49,040 nucleotides of DNA, from NCBI RefSeq assembly GCF_903946935.1, contig NZ_CAJAXH010000270.1:1-49040 (forward strand), written 5' to 3'. Made by a program: the position numbers and the translations under genes. Source of the DNA: an uncultured Thiodictyon sp. Lineage in GTDB: Bacteria > Pseudomonadota > Gammaproteobacteria > Chromatiales > Chromatiaceae. The notes under the pieces were generated by a model. That model was not told where the DNA came from, did not search any database, and saw nothing but the letters and a program-made list of their open reading frames with translations. Shown here piece after piece: positions 29,947 through 38,688 of this stretch (the first letter of the stretch is position 1; each line of letters starts with the position of its first letter).

Positions 29947-30207
29947 ATGGCCGTGGCCCAAATCGAAATCCCGACGGATGTCCTGGAATCTGCGCGCTTG
30001 TCGGTCCCGGAGATTAAGCAAGAGCTTGCCCTTGCGCTCTATACCCAGCGGCGACTGTCCATCGGCAAGGCGCGGGAACTCGCTGGAATGTCGCTATGGG
30101 ACTTCCGCCAATTACTGGGCACCCGGCGCATCTCCCCGCATTACGATGAATCGGACCTCGCCGAAGACTTAGCCATCTTGGACGACCTGCGTCAGGCCGG
30201 GTCATGA
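29947..30207 (+). CDS. UPF0175-family antitoxin
   Basis: An 86-residue protein. IEIPTDVLESARLSVPEIKQ and ELALALYTQRRLSIGKAREL, then AGMSLWDFRQLLGTRRI, are the hallmark of UPF0175 proteins, helix-turn-helix antitoxins paired with DUF3368 PIN-like toxins. Its stop overlaps the toxin start by four bases (ATGA at 30204). The frame is intact and the family length is normal. It probably binds and represses its own promoter, as related antitoxins do. Confidence 0.88.
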   Translation: MAVAQIEIPTDVLESARLSVPEIKQELALALYTQRRLSIGKARELAGMSLWDFRQLLGTRRISPHYDESDLAEDLAILDDLRQAGS

Positions 30208-30703
30208 ATGGGGTCGTCGGCAATACGTCGCCATTGACCAATCTGGCCGCGATTGGAGCGATGGGGTTGCTGGAGCGGCTGCTCGGCCGGGTGCATATCG
30301 CCGAGGCTGTGCAGCTGGAACTTGCAGCGGGAGGGCATCACTGGCCGGGCCGGGCTCAAGTTGCTGCCGCCTCCTGGGTGGAGTGCCACAACGTTCAGAA
30401 CCGCTCTCTGGTCTTGGCGCTAAGCCAGGACCTTGATGCCGGAGAATCGGCGACTATCGCCCTGGGTCTGGAGATCGGCGCCACGCTGGTCTTGATGGAC
30501 GAGCGCGAGGGACGGCATCGTGCGCAGCGGATGGGTCTGCGGACCATGGGGTCGTCGGTGTGCTATTGCTTGCAAAGGAGCGCGGGTTGCTATCGGCTGT
30601 CGGTCCGAGCCTGGATGCCTTGCGCTCTCAGGCCGGCTTTTGGTTGAGTGATGCGGTCTATCGGCAAGCGCTAAGCATCGCAGATGAAATTGCACTGGGA
30701 TAG
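30204..30703 (+). pseudogene. DUF3368 PIN-like toxin with a one-base frameshift
   Basis: The frame begins MNGVVGNTSPLTNLAAIGAM, the DUF3368 opening with the first catalytic Asp position replaced by Asn ('ADTSPL' is usual). It continues through LDAGESATIALGLE and LVLMDEREGRHRAQRMGLRTMG, then leaves the family at a run of four G (30548-30551) and ends at 30647. Adding one G restores VVGVLLLAKERGLL and SLDALRSQAGFWLSDAVYRQ, ending ALG at TAG 30701-30703, exactly the normal C-terminus. So the toxin is frameshifted in a G-run; slippage, a recent mutation and a read error are all possible. Confidence 0.85.
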
Positions 30704-30731
30704 CTGCATTTTTTTATTGTAGAGTACCTGA

Positions 30732-32333
30732 ATGCCTACGTTGAATTGGATCGGCAAAGAAGCCGTCGTCAGACATCACCGGGAAGTGCCGTTTCGGCTG
30801 CTGGAGCCGGTGCCTGAACTGTCCTGCGGACCCGCCGACAGCGGCAACCTGATCGTGCAGGGAGACAATCTGCACGCACTCAAGGCCCTGCTGCCGCGCT
30901 ATGCCGGGCAGGTGAAGTGCATCTATATCGACCCGCCCTACAACACCGGCAACGAGGGCTGGGTCTACAACGACAATGTCAGCAGCCCGGAGATCCGCCG
31001 CTGGCTCGGCGACGTGGTCGGCAAGGAAGGCGAGACACTGGATCGCCATGACCGCTGGCTGTGCATGATGTATCCGCGGCTGGTGTTGCTGAAAGAGTTC
31101 TTGCAGGAGGATGGCGCCATCTTCGTTTCCATCGACGATAACGAGGTTGCAACGCTGCGACTATTGATGGATGAGATATTTGGCTCCAACAACTTCGTAG
31201 CGACCATTGCGTGGCATAAGCGGGTGTCTCCCGCCAATGATGCCAAATATTTCAGCACCGACTTGGATTCAATCATCGTTTTCGCCAAGAGGATCGAATC
31301 CTGGCGTCCAAATCGTTTGGTAATGACCGATAAGCAAGTCGGTAACTATCGAAACCCGGATAATGACCTCCGCGGGCCGTGGAACTCCTCAGCGTACACC
31401 TGTGCAAAGACGGCGGACGAACGTCCAAATCTTTACTATGAAATTCGCCAGCCGCATACTGGTAAGCCAATCTGGCCAAGTAGAACGCGCGTTTGGGCCT
31501 ACGAAAGGACCACCCATGACCGACACGTTGCGGAGAACATGATTTATTGGGGTGCCGATGGGCTTTCCGAAAAGCCACGCCTCAAAAAATTTCTCACGGA
31601 GGCAAAACGGGTCGTTCCTAGAAGTTTCTGGACCGCCGACGAAACTGGGAATAACCAGGAAGGCAAGCTAGAGCTGAACAACTTAAATGTTGACGTACAT
31701 TTTGCGACACCCAAACCTACCCGCCTGATCCAGCGCATCCTACAAATCGCCACCAATCAGAATTCGATGATTCTCGACAGCTTCGCGGGCTCCGGGACTA
31801 GCGCTCATGCAGTCATTAAGCAGAATGGGGAAGATGGCGGTGATCGGCGGTTCATCCTTGTCGAGATGGAGCAAGAGATCGCCCGTAGCGTCACCGCCGA
31901 GCGCGTCAAGCGTGTCGCCCAGGGCTACACCAACGCCAAGGGCAGTGCCGTCGAGGGCCTCGGTGGGGGCTTCCAGTTCTGCCGCCTTTCCGCCGAACCA
32001 CTGTTCGATGCCACCGGCCAGATCCGCGCTGATGTGACATTCGCGCAGCTTGCAGAATTCGTCTGGTTCGCCGAGACCGGTAGCGGTTATGCCGGGACGG
32101 CCGACGGTCCCTTGATTGGCGTCAATGAAGGCATTGCGATCTATCTGCTCTATAACGGCATCCTGAAGGACACAGCGCCGGCCGGCGGCAATGTGCTGAC
32201 CGGTCCGGTCTTTGATGCGCTGCCGAAATTCACCGGCCCCAAGGTGATCTACGCCGCCGCCAACCGGCTGGGCTCACGCACCGCGCGCGAGGGCATCACC
32301 TTCAAGCAAACCCCTTACGCATTGGACGTGTGA
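30732..32333 (+). CDS. mod: Type III restriction-modification DNA methyltransferase (Mod)
   Basis: A 533-residue enzyme. Motif IV DPPYNTG starts at Asp67 and motif I FAGSGTS at Phe351, the beta-class order (IV, target recognition domain, I) typical of type III Mod adenine methyltransferases. The region GNLIVQGDNLHALKALLPRY before motif IV is also characteristic. The middle (about 31150-31790, residues 140-350) holds the target recognition domain and is visibly richer in A/T than both ends, suggesting it was exchanged by recombination. It works with the Res subunit encoded next (GTGA-type overlap). In type III systems Mod alone gives hemimethylation at an asymmetric site; specificity cannot be read here. 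Confidence 0.94.
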   Translation: MPTLNWIGKEAVVRHHREVPFRLLEPVPELSCGPADSGNLIVQGDNLHALKALLPRYAGQVKCIYIDPPYNTGNEGWVYNDNVSSPEIRRWLGDVVGKEGETLDRHDRWLCMMYPRLVLLKEFLQEDGAIFVSIDDNEVATLRLLMDEIFGSNNFVATIAWHKRVSPANDAKYFSTDLDSIIVFAKRIESWRPNRLVMTDKQVGNYRNPDNDLRGPWNSSAYTCAKTADERPNLYYEIRQPHTGKPIWPSRTRVWAYERTTHDRHVAENMIYWGADGLSEKPRLKKFLTEAKRVVPRSFWTADETGNNQEGKLELNNLNVDVHFATPKPTRLIQRILQIATNQNSMILDSFAGSGTSAHAVIKQNGEDGGDRRFILVEMEQEIARSVTAERVKRVAQGYTNAKGSAVEGLGGGFQFCRLSAEPLFDATGQIRADVTFAQLAEFVWFAETGSGYAGTADGPLIGVNEGIAIYLLYNGILKDTAPAGGNVLTGPVFDALPKFTGPKVIYAAANRLGSRTAREGITFKQTPYALDV

Positions 32334-32335
32334 GC

Positions 32336-35038
32336 ATGACGACCTTCGCCCCCAAGACCTATCAGTCGCAGGTGCTCGAATCGCTCGAGGCCTATTTCAA
32401 GGCGTGTCATGAGTTGCCGTCGCCCTCGCTGGCCTTCACGGCCGTCACCGAGCGCCTGTGGGGGCGCGGCCTGGCCTATAATGCCCTGCCGGGCTTCCCG
32501 CCGGATATGCCCTATCTCTGTCTGCGGGTGCCCACCGGCGGCGGCAAGACCTGGCTGGCGGCCAAGAGCGTCGCGTTGGTCAACACCCATCTGCTGCGCT
32601 GTGAGCACAGTGTCATCCTCTGGCTGGTGCCCAGCCGGCCGATTCGCGAGCAGACGCTCAAATGTCTCAGGGACCGGCGGCACCCGTATCACACCGCCTT
32701 GCGCGAGGCCGGCGCCATCACCGTGATGGACCTGGATGAGGCCAGGAGCCTGACCCGCGCAACGCTGGACACCACGACCACGATCATCGTGGCGACCCGG
32801 CAGGCCTTTCAGGTGGAGGAGGAGGAATGCCGCAAGGTGTATCAGTCCAGCGGTACGCTGATGCATCATTTCGATAATCTGTCACCCTCCCAGCGCGATG
32901 AACTCCTGACCGATGGGGAGGGCGCCGACCGGACCATCCCCTATTCGCTGGCCAACATGCTGCGGCTGCGTCGACCGTTCGTCGTCGTCGATGAGGCGCA
33001 CAACAGCCGCACCGAACTGGCCTTTAATATGCTGGCCCGTTTCCGCCCCAGCGGGGTGCTGGAACTGACCGCCACGCCGGACCTTGAGCGCACCCCGAGC
33101 AATGTGTTGCATAGCGTTTGCGCCGCCGAGTTGAAGGCGGAGGAAATGATCAAGTTGCCGGTGGTGCTGGAGACCGAGCCCAACTGGCAACAATGCCTGG
33201 CCGACGCCATCGGCCGGCGGGAGGCATTGCATAAACTGGCGGAAGAGGAGCGGCGCACTGGTGCGCCCTATCTGCGGCCGATCGTGCTGATTCAGTCCGA
33301 GCCGCGCCGTTCCGGGGTCGAGACGCTGGATTTTGAGCGGGTACGAGATGAGCTGATCGGCAACCACGGTATCCCCGCCTACGAGATTATGGTGGCCACC
33401 GGGGAGGAAAAGGGGCTCGAGCAGATCGATGCCGACTATAAGCTGGGCATTGCCGACCCACACTGCCCGGTCAAGTTCGTCATCACCCAGCGCGCCCTAG
33501 CCGAGGGCTGGGACTGTCCCTTTGCCTATATCCTGGTGAGCATGGCCGCACTGCATTCGGCGACGGCGGTGGAGCAGTTGCTCGGACGTATATTACGGCA
33601 ACCCGATGCCAGTCATCGGGTGGCGCGCGCGCTCAATCAGTCCTATGCCTTCGTCGTGTCGCCGAGTTTTGCCGACACCGCCGGCGCATTGCGTGATCGT
33701 CTGGTAGCCGGTGCCGGATTCGAGCGACGCGAGGTCTCTGCGTTCGTCAGGGCGGCCAAGGATGGGCAGGGGCAGCTTGATTTGGCTGGGCACGGGGGAC
33801 GCGTGGTCGTCCATCCGGTGCCCGTCACCCTGTTGGAGAAGCCGAACCTCAAGAGTGTGCCCAAGCCCGTGCGCGACAAGGTGGTATGGGACGGCAAACT
33901 CAACACATTGACGATCAACGCGCCCTTGACGGTGGAAGAAACCGAGGTGCTCAAGGCCGCGGTCGTGACGCAGACGGCAGCGGCGGCGATCGAGGCGGCG
34001 GCGCAAGTCAGCCGCACGACGGCGATCGAGGTGTTCCAGACACCGGCTGAACGCGGCGAGCGCTTGCGGGTACCGCAACTGGCGTTGTGGGTCCAGGGGG
34101 AGCTGAGATTATTCGATGATCCGGAGGTGTTGGAGTACCCCTGGGATTTGGGACAGTACGATGCAGCACCAACGCGCGAGGACATCGCCACCTTGGATGC
34201 GGGCCTAAAGGTCTCCGAAGGCGGTCAAATCGATGTCGACGCCAGTGGCAAGGTCGTGTCTAGCTTCATAAAGGAAATGCAACGCGACCTGGGGCTGGTC
34301 TATCAGCCTGAACATTGGGACGCGATACGCTTGGCGACCTGGTTATGTACCAATCTGCCGGAACCATCCCTGACGCACGCCAGTAAGCAGGCCTTTGTGG
34401 CCGCGTGGTTGGGGCAGTTGCTGGAGCGCGATGATGGCACACTGGCGCGCGCCAATCTGCAAAAGTTCATGATCCGTAACCGTCTTGAGGCACGTATCCG
34501 GGAGCTGCGCAAGCAGGCAGTCGGCAAGGCCTTTCAGCTAACCCTCTTTGGGGATGATGCGGCGTCGCGTGTGACGGTGGTCGACGAGTATGCCTTTGAA
34601 TTCCATGCCCAGGCCTATGCGCCGAGTCGCGATTACGACGGTCGCTTCGGGCGCTTTGAGTTCCGCCGGCACTTCTACGGGCGCATTGGCGATTTCGACA
34701 GCAAGGAGGAATTCGAGTGCGCCTGCTGGCTGGACATCGCGGCGCAAAAGGGCCATATCCAGTTCTGGGTTCGCAACCTGGTGCGGAGAGAGGGCAGTTC
34801 CTTCTTTCTCCAGAAGGCTGACGGGCGCTTCTATCCGGACTTTGTGTGCCAACTGCCGAAGTCCCAGGGGCAGCCAGGCTCGATTCTGGCTGTCGAATAC
34901 AAGGGCGCCGATCGCTGGAAGGCCGCGGCGGATGACCGTTTGATCGGCGGCTTGTGGGCGAACCTCTCCAACGGGCGTTGTCGTTTCGTGATGGTGACGG
35001 ACAGGCACTGGGATGGGATAGAGGCGCAGCTGAAATGA
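32336..35038 (+). CDS. res: Type III restriction endonuclease subunit (Res)
   Basis: A 900-residue protein from ATG 32336, two bases beyond the Mod stop (GTG 32330 in frame is an alternative overlapping it). The N-terminal helicase core has Walker A PTGGGKT (66-72), a DEAH-type box VVDEAHN (Asp219) and motif VI-like VEQLLGRILRQPDA. The C-terminal nuclease is a PD-(D/E)xK fold: YPDFV with Asp835, then VEYKG with Glu854 and Lys856. All expected catalytic residues are present and the frame is uninterrupted, so the system looks functional. It should translocate or diffuse on DNA and cut near paired, inversely oriented unmodified sites when bound to Mod. Confidence 0.94.
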   Translation: MTTFAPKTYQSQVLESLEAYFKACHELPSPSLAFTAVTERLWGRGLAYNALPGFPPDMPYLCLRVPTGGGKTWLAAKSVALVNTHLLRCEHSVILWLVPSRPIREQTLKCLRDRRHPYHTALREAGAITVMDLDEARSLTRATLDTTTTIIVATRQAFQVEEEECRKVYQSSGTLMHHFDNLSPSQRDELLTDGEGADRTIPYSLANMLRLRRPFVVVDEAHNSRTELAFNMLARFRPSGVLELTATPDLERTPSNVLHSVCAAELKAEEMIKLPVVLETEPNWQQCLADAIGRREALHKLAEEERRTGAPYLRPIVLIQSEPRRSGVETLDFERVRDELIGNHGIPAYEIMVATGEEKGLEQIDADYKLGIADPHCPVKFVITQRALAEGWDCPFAYILVSMAALHSATAVEQLLGRILRQPDASHRVARALNQSYAFVVSPSFADTAGALRDRLVAGAGFERREVSAFVRAAKDGQGQLDLAGHGGRVVVHPVPVTLLEKPNLKSVPKPVRDKVVWDGKLNTLTINAPLTVEETEVLKAAVVTQTAAAAIEAAAQVSRTTAIEVFQTPAERGERLRVPQLALWVQGELRLFDDPEVLEYPWDLGQYDAAPTREDIATLDAGLKVSEGGQIDVDASGKVVSSFIKEMQRDLGLVYQPEHWDAIRLATWLCTNLPEPSLTHASKQAFVAAWLGQLLERDDGTLARANLQKFMIRNRLEARIRELRKQAVGKAFQLTLFGDDAASRVTVVDEYAFEFHAQAYAPSRDYDGRFGRFEFRRHFYGRIGDFDSKEEFECACWLDIAAQKGHIQFWVRNLVRREGSSFFLQKADGRFYPDFVCQLPKSQGQPGSILAVEYKGADRWKAAADDRLIGGLWANLSNGRCRFVMVTDRHWDGIEAQLK

Positions 35039-35274
35039 GACTGAGGATTGCCCGCGCCCTGTGCCTGCTGTCCGCCCTGATGCTCACGCCCGCCGCGGCC
35101 GCTGAGGACCCGGCGACGCTCGCCGCAGCTAGCCGGGATACCGCAGCAGCGCCTAGCAGGCTGTCGGACTTAGTGATGCAACCGATTGAATGCAAAGAGT
35201 TTCCTCTTTTGCGCCAAAAAGTCGTTTTCCTGTTTAATCAATCGGTTACGCCATCAAGTCCGACAGGCTGCTAG
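35035..35274 (+). CDS. Short secreted-protein-like ORF cut by a 114-bp element
   Basis: The start (ATG 35035) overlaps the Res stop. Residues 1-24 (MRLRIARALCLLSALMLTPA, then AAA) look like a signal peptide. After residue 40 the frame enters the inverted-repeat element at 35157 and ends inside its right edge. Without the element the frame would stay open but only as the shadow of the following gene, so the original protein cannot be reconstructed. Family unknown; it may be a gene remnant. Confidence 0.35.
   Translation: MRLRIARALCLLSALMLTPAAAAEDPATLAAASRDTAAAPSRLSDLVMQPIECKEFPLLRQKVVFLFNQSVTPSSPTGC
35157..35270. mobile_element. 114-bp MITE with CTAG flanks
   Basis: The ends CAGGCTGTCGGACTT and AAGTCCGACAGGCTG are inverted (one mismatch), and the similarity extends to about 33 bp each side with some mismatches (both reach AACCGATTGA). 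CTAG is directly repeated at 35153-35156 and 35271-35274, consistent with a 4-bp target duplication. Because CTAG is itself palindromic, it could instead belong to the ends. There is no coding capacity. The interior is AT-richer than its surroundings. Confidence 0.8.
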
Positions 35275-35387
35275 CAGAGGCCGCACGACCTGGGGTCCCG
35301 GGGCGCGCCGACCAAGGGGCTATGCCCGACCGCGATCCTTGGGTAAGCTGCACCGCTTTAGGCAGCAACTTGTTCGGGGGCACCGCG

Positions 35388-36041
35388 ATGTCGAACGCGC
35401 CAGGGTCGACCAAAGTGGACGAGGCGGTCGGTCGGCGCCGCATCCTGGTGCTGTTCGCCCACCCCTCATTGGAGCGTTCGGAGGTCAATGGACCCCTGGC
35501 CGCGGCGACCGCCCGGGTCGAGGGGGTGACCCTGGTGGACCTCTATGCCGAGTATCCGACCTTCGACTTCAACGTGGACCTGGAGCAGGAGCGCCTCCTG
35601 GCCCATGATGCCCTCTGCTTCATGTATCCGCTGTACTGGTATTCCACCCCGGCGATCCTCAAGGAGTGGCAGGACCTGGTCCTGGAGCGCGGGTTCGCCT
35701 ACGACGCCGCGGCCCCCGCCCTGCAAGGCAAGGTCTTCTTCAATGCACTGACCGCCGGCGGGCCGGAGGCGGCCTACTGCGCCGCCGGCTACAACCATCT
35801 GACGATCCGCGAGTTGCTCTCGCCCCTGGAGCAGATGTCGCGACTGTGCGGCATGGTCTTCCTGCCGCCGTTCGCACTGTTCGGCGCCCGTACCGCGGTG
35901 GAGGATGGGCGCCTGGCGGGACACATTGCCGACTGGGTGCGGGTGCTCGAGGCCCTGCGCGATCATCGGCTGGACCTGGCGGCGGCGGCCCCCAGGACCA
36001 AGCTCAATGCCGACCTCGACGCGATCATCCGGGGGGCCTGA
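35388..36041 (+). CDS. NAD(P)H:quinone oxidoreductase, KefF/KefG-like ancillary protein
   Basis: A 217-residue flavodoxin-fold protein from ATG 35388 (a frame open from 35322 lacks a ribosome site). ILVLFAHPSLERSEVNGPL is the N-terminal FMN loop, and FMYPLYWYSTPAILKEWQDL is the near-invariant KefF/NQO1 segment. NALTAGGPEAAY and YNHLTIRELLSPLEQ are also typical. In enteric bacteria KefF and KefG bind and activate the KefC and KefB potassium efflux systems and have quinone reductase activity. Here the KefC-like gene starts three bases after its stop, so the pair is evidently one operon and one complex. Confidence 0.88.
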   Translation: MSNAPGSTKVDEAVGRRRILVLFAHPSLERSEVNGPLAAATARVEGVTLVDLYAEYPTFDFNVDLEQERLLAHDALCFMYPLYWYSTPAILKEWQDLVLERGFAYDAAAPALQGKVFFNALTAGGPEAAYCAAGYNHLTIRELLSPLEQMSRLCGMVFLPPFALFGARTAVEDGRLAGHIADWVRVLEALRDHRLDLAAAAPRTKLNADLDAIIRGA

Positions 36042-36044
36042 CCC

Positions 36045-37961
36045 ATGGAGGGAATGCTGTTTCACGCCTTCGTCTATCTCGCCGCCGCGGTGGTGGCGGT
36101 CCCGGTGGCCCACCGCCTGGGCCTGGGCTCGGTCCTGGGTTATCTGATCGCCGGCATCCTGATCGGCCCGGTCTTGGGGCTGGTGGGCGCGGAGACCAAA
36201 GACATCCAGCAGGTGGCCGAGTTCGGCGTGGTGCTGATGCTGTTTCTGGTGGGTCTGGAGCTCGAGCCCAAGCTCCTGTGGCAGATGCGTGGCCGGCTGC
36301 TCGGGCTCGGCGGACTCCAGGTCGGACTGACCGCGCTGGCGATCGCCGCGCTGGCATTCTCGCTCGGGCTCTACTGGGGCCTGGGGCTGGCCGTGGGCCT
36401 GGTGTTCGCCATGTCGTCCACCGCCATCGTCATCCAGACCCTAAGCGAAAAGGGCCTGACCAAGACGGAGGGGGGGCGGGCGAGCTTCGCCGTCCTGCTG
36501 TTCCAGGATATCTCGGTGATCGCGGTGCTCGCCCTGATCCCCTTCCTGGCCCAGCCGGAACCGCTCGCGCTGGCCGCCTGGTTGAGCGCGGCGGCCGGTG
36601 ACAACTCGGCCGCCCAGGGCGCCGCCGGGCTGGTGGCCGGTCTGCCCAACTGGGGCTATGCCCTGGTGGTGTTGGGGGCGGTGGCGACCGTGGTGTTGGG
36701 CGGGCACTACCTGTCCCGCCCACTGTTCCGTTATATCGCCGAATCCCGGCTGCGCGAGGTCTTCACCGCCAGCGCCCTGCTGCTGGTCGTCGGCACCGCG
36801 CTCTTGATGACCCTGGTGGGACTCTCCCCGGCGCTCGGCACCTTCCTGGCCGGGGTGATCCTGGCCACCAGCGAGTTCCGCCACGAACTGAGATCGGACA
36901 TCGAGCCCTTCAAGGGCATCCTCATGGGGATCTTCTTCATTACCGTGGGGGCCGGGATCGACTTGCCGTTACTGTTCGGCGACTTCGCCACCCTGCTCGG
37001 CCTGACCCTGGGTGTCATGGGGCTCAAGGCGCTGGTGCTGCTCGCGCTGGCGCGGCTGTTCCGGCTGCGCGCGGGGGACCGCTGGCTGTTTGCCCTGAGC
37101 CTGGCCCAGGCCGGTGAGTTTGGCTTCGTCCTCTTGGGCTTCTGTGTGCAGAACGGCGTGGTACCGACCGGGCTGGCGCGGACCCTGTCGCTGGTGGTTG
37201 CGCTCTCGATGCTCCTCACCCCGGCGCTCTTCATCCTCTATGACCGGCTGATCGCCCCGCGGCTGCGCAACGGCAAGGGGCCGGCGCCGGACACCATCGA
37301 GGAGGAGGGCACGGTGGTTATCGCCGGGATCGGCCGCTTTGGCCAGATCGTCAACCGACTGCTGGTCGCCGCCGGGATCGAGACTGTGGTGCTGGACCAC
37401 CGGGCGGACCAGATCGACCTGCTGCGCAAATTGGGGATCAAGAGCTACTATGGCGACGCCTCCCGCCCGGACCTGCTGCACGCGGCGGGGCTCGCGCGGG
37501 CGCGGCTCTTCATCGTCGCCATCGACGATCGGGACCGGGCGGTCGAGATGGTGGATTATTGTCGGCGGACCTATCCCCAGGTCCGGATCCTGGCGCGGGC
37601 CTACGATGTGGGGCACCTGTATCTGCTCAAACAGGCTGGGGCCGATCTGGCGGTGCGCGAGGTCTTTGACACCTCGCTCGGCCTGGGCGCCGCGGCCCTG
37701 CGGGAGTTGGGGATGCACCCCTACAAGGTCGAGCGGATGACACGCGCCTTCCGCCGCCACGAGGCCGCGGGCCTCGCCGGGATGTATGACCTGTGGGATC
37801 AAGACCCCGACATCGCCCGTAATCTGGCGCTGCAGGCGCGCATCCGCGAGCATGTCGGCACCCTGCAGGACGCGCTCAACTCGGACCGGATGCAATTGCA
37901 CGACCGCACCGAACGGGGCTGGACCCCGCCGTCGCGGGGGTTCAGTCGGGAGCCGGATTAG
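36045..37961 (+). CDS. Cation:proton antiporter with RCK domain (CPA2, KefB/KefC-like)
   Basis: A 638-residue inner-membrane protein. The first 400 residues hold about 12 membrane segments with CPA2 motifs: HRLGLGSVLGYLIAGILIGP, FMVGLELEPKLLW-type segment (FLVGLELEPKLLW), MSSTAIVIQTLSEKGL and SPALGTFLAGVILATSEFRH. A cytoplasmic TrkA-N domain follows (VVIAGIGRFGQIVNRLLVAA, then YYGDASRPDLLHAAG), which in KefC binds NAD(H)/glutathione adducts and gates efflux. The C-terminal about 60 residues are charged. Predicted function: glutathione- or redox-gated K+/H+ exchange protecting against electrophiles, controlled by the upstream KefF-like protein. Confidence 0.94.
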   Translation: MEGMLFHAFVYLAAAVVAVPVAHRLGLGSVLGYLIAGILIGPVLGLVGAETKDIQQVAEFGVVLMLFLVGLELEPKLLWQMRGRLLGLGGLQVGLTALAIAALAFSLGLYWGLGLAVGLVFAMSSTAIVIQTLSEKGLTKTEGGRASFAVLLFQDISVIAVLALIPFLAQPEPLALAAWLSAAAGDNSAAQGAAGLVAGLPNWGYALVVLGAVATVVLGGHYLSRPLFRYIAESRLREVFTASALLLVVGTALLMTLVGLSPALGTFLAGVILATSEFRHELRSDIEPFKGILMGIFFITVGAGIDLPLLFGDFATLLGLTLGVMGLKALVLLALARLFRLRAGDRWLFALSLAQAGEFGFVLLGFCVQNGVVPTGLARTLSLVVALSMLLTPALFILYDRLIAPRLRNGKGPAPDTIEEEGTVVIAGIGRFGQIVNRLLVAAGIETVVLDHRADQIDLLRKLGIKSYYGDASRPDLLHAAGLARARLFIVAIDDRDRAVEMVDYCRRTYPQVRILARAYDVGHLYLLKQAGADLAVREVFDTSLGLGAAALRELGMHPYKVERMTRAFRRHEAAGLAGMYDLWDQDPDIARNLALQARIREHVGTLQDALNSDRMQLHDRTERGWTPPSRGFSREPD

Positions 37962-38058
37962 GGTGCGCTACCATACAGACCTCGGCGGGAGGCGCGGCTA
38001 CTCTGGCGTCCCGCCTGCGCCGACCGGCGCGACGTCACATCGTTAAGGAGATTGACCC

Positions 38059-38580
38059 ATGACCGACCCAAGTACCACCGCCGAACGCGTGCGCGTCTGG
38101 GACCCCTTCGTGCGCTTCTTCCACTGGAGCCTGGCGGTCGCCGTGCTGATCGCCTTCCTCACCGGGGATGAGCTCGAGGACCTGCATGTCGCCGTCGGCT
38201 ATTTCATCATGGGGCTGCTCGCCGCGCGGCTGGTGTGGGGTGTGATCGGCCCCCGGCATGCCCGCTGGTGGAATTTCGTGCGCGGACCCACCGCCGTCAA
38301 GGCCTATGCCTGGGAGGTCCTGCGCGGGCACCCGAAACGCTACCTGGGCCATAACCCGACCGGCGGGGCCATGGCCGTCCTACTCATCCTGGGACTCATC
38401 TTGACCACGCTCACCGGTCTGGCCACCCAGAGTGCCCACGCGTGGAAGGATGTCCACGAGTTCCTCGCCTACGCCACCCTGGCCCTGGTCCCACTGCACC
38501 TGATCGGGGTCGCCGTCGCCAGCTTCCAACACAAGGAAAATCTGGTGCGCGGGATGATCGACGGCTACAAGCGCCCCTGA
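38059..38580 (+). CDS. Cytochrome b561-family membrane protein
   Basis: A 173-residue protein with AAGGAG (38044-38049) before ATG 38059. Four membrane helices and family histidines are visible: VWDPFVRFFHWSL (His22), DLHVAVGYFIMGLL (His43), KDVHEFLAYATL and VPLHLIGV, which supply axial ligands for two b-type hemes. The family includes the cytochrome subunits of Ni/Fe hydrogenase and small quinone-linked cytochromes; the 'RVWDPFVRFFHW' opening is that of the stand-alone form. No cytochrome c or hydrogenase gene is adjacent, so the redox partner is unknown. Flanking spacers 37962-38058 and 38581-38688 show no other features. Confidence 0.92.
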   Translation: MTDPSTTAERVRVWDPFVRFFHWSLAVAVLIAFLTGDELEDLHVAVGYFIMGLLAARLVWGVIGPRHARWWNFVRGPTAVKAYAWEVLRGHPKRYLGHNPTGGAMAVLLILGLILTTLTGLATQSAHAWKDVHEFLAYATLALVPLHLIGVAVASFQHKENLVRGMIDGYKRP

Positions 38581-38688
38581 GTGCCGGCCTGACACGTGCG
38601 CTCAGGGCGCCGCGCGACCCCCGCCCAAGTCGACAGCGGGCAGGCGAGGGCCTAAACTGCGGCGTCAGAATCACCCGAGGTTTCAGCC

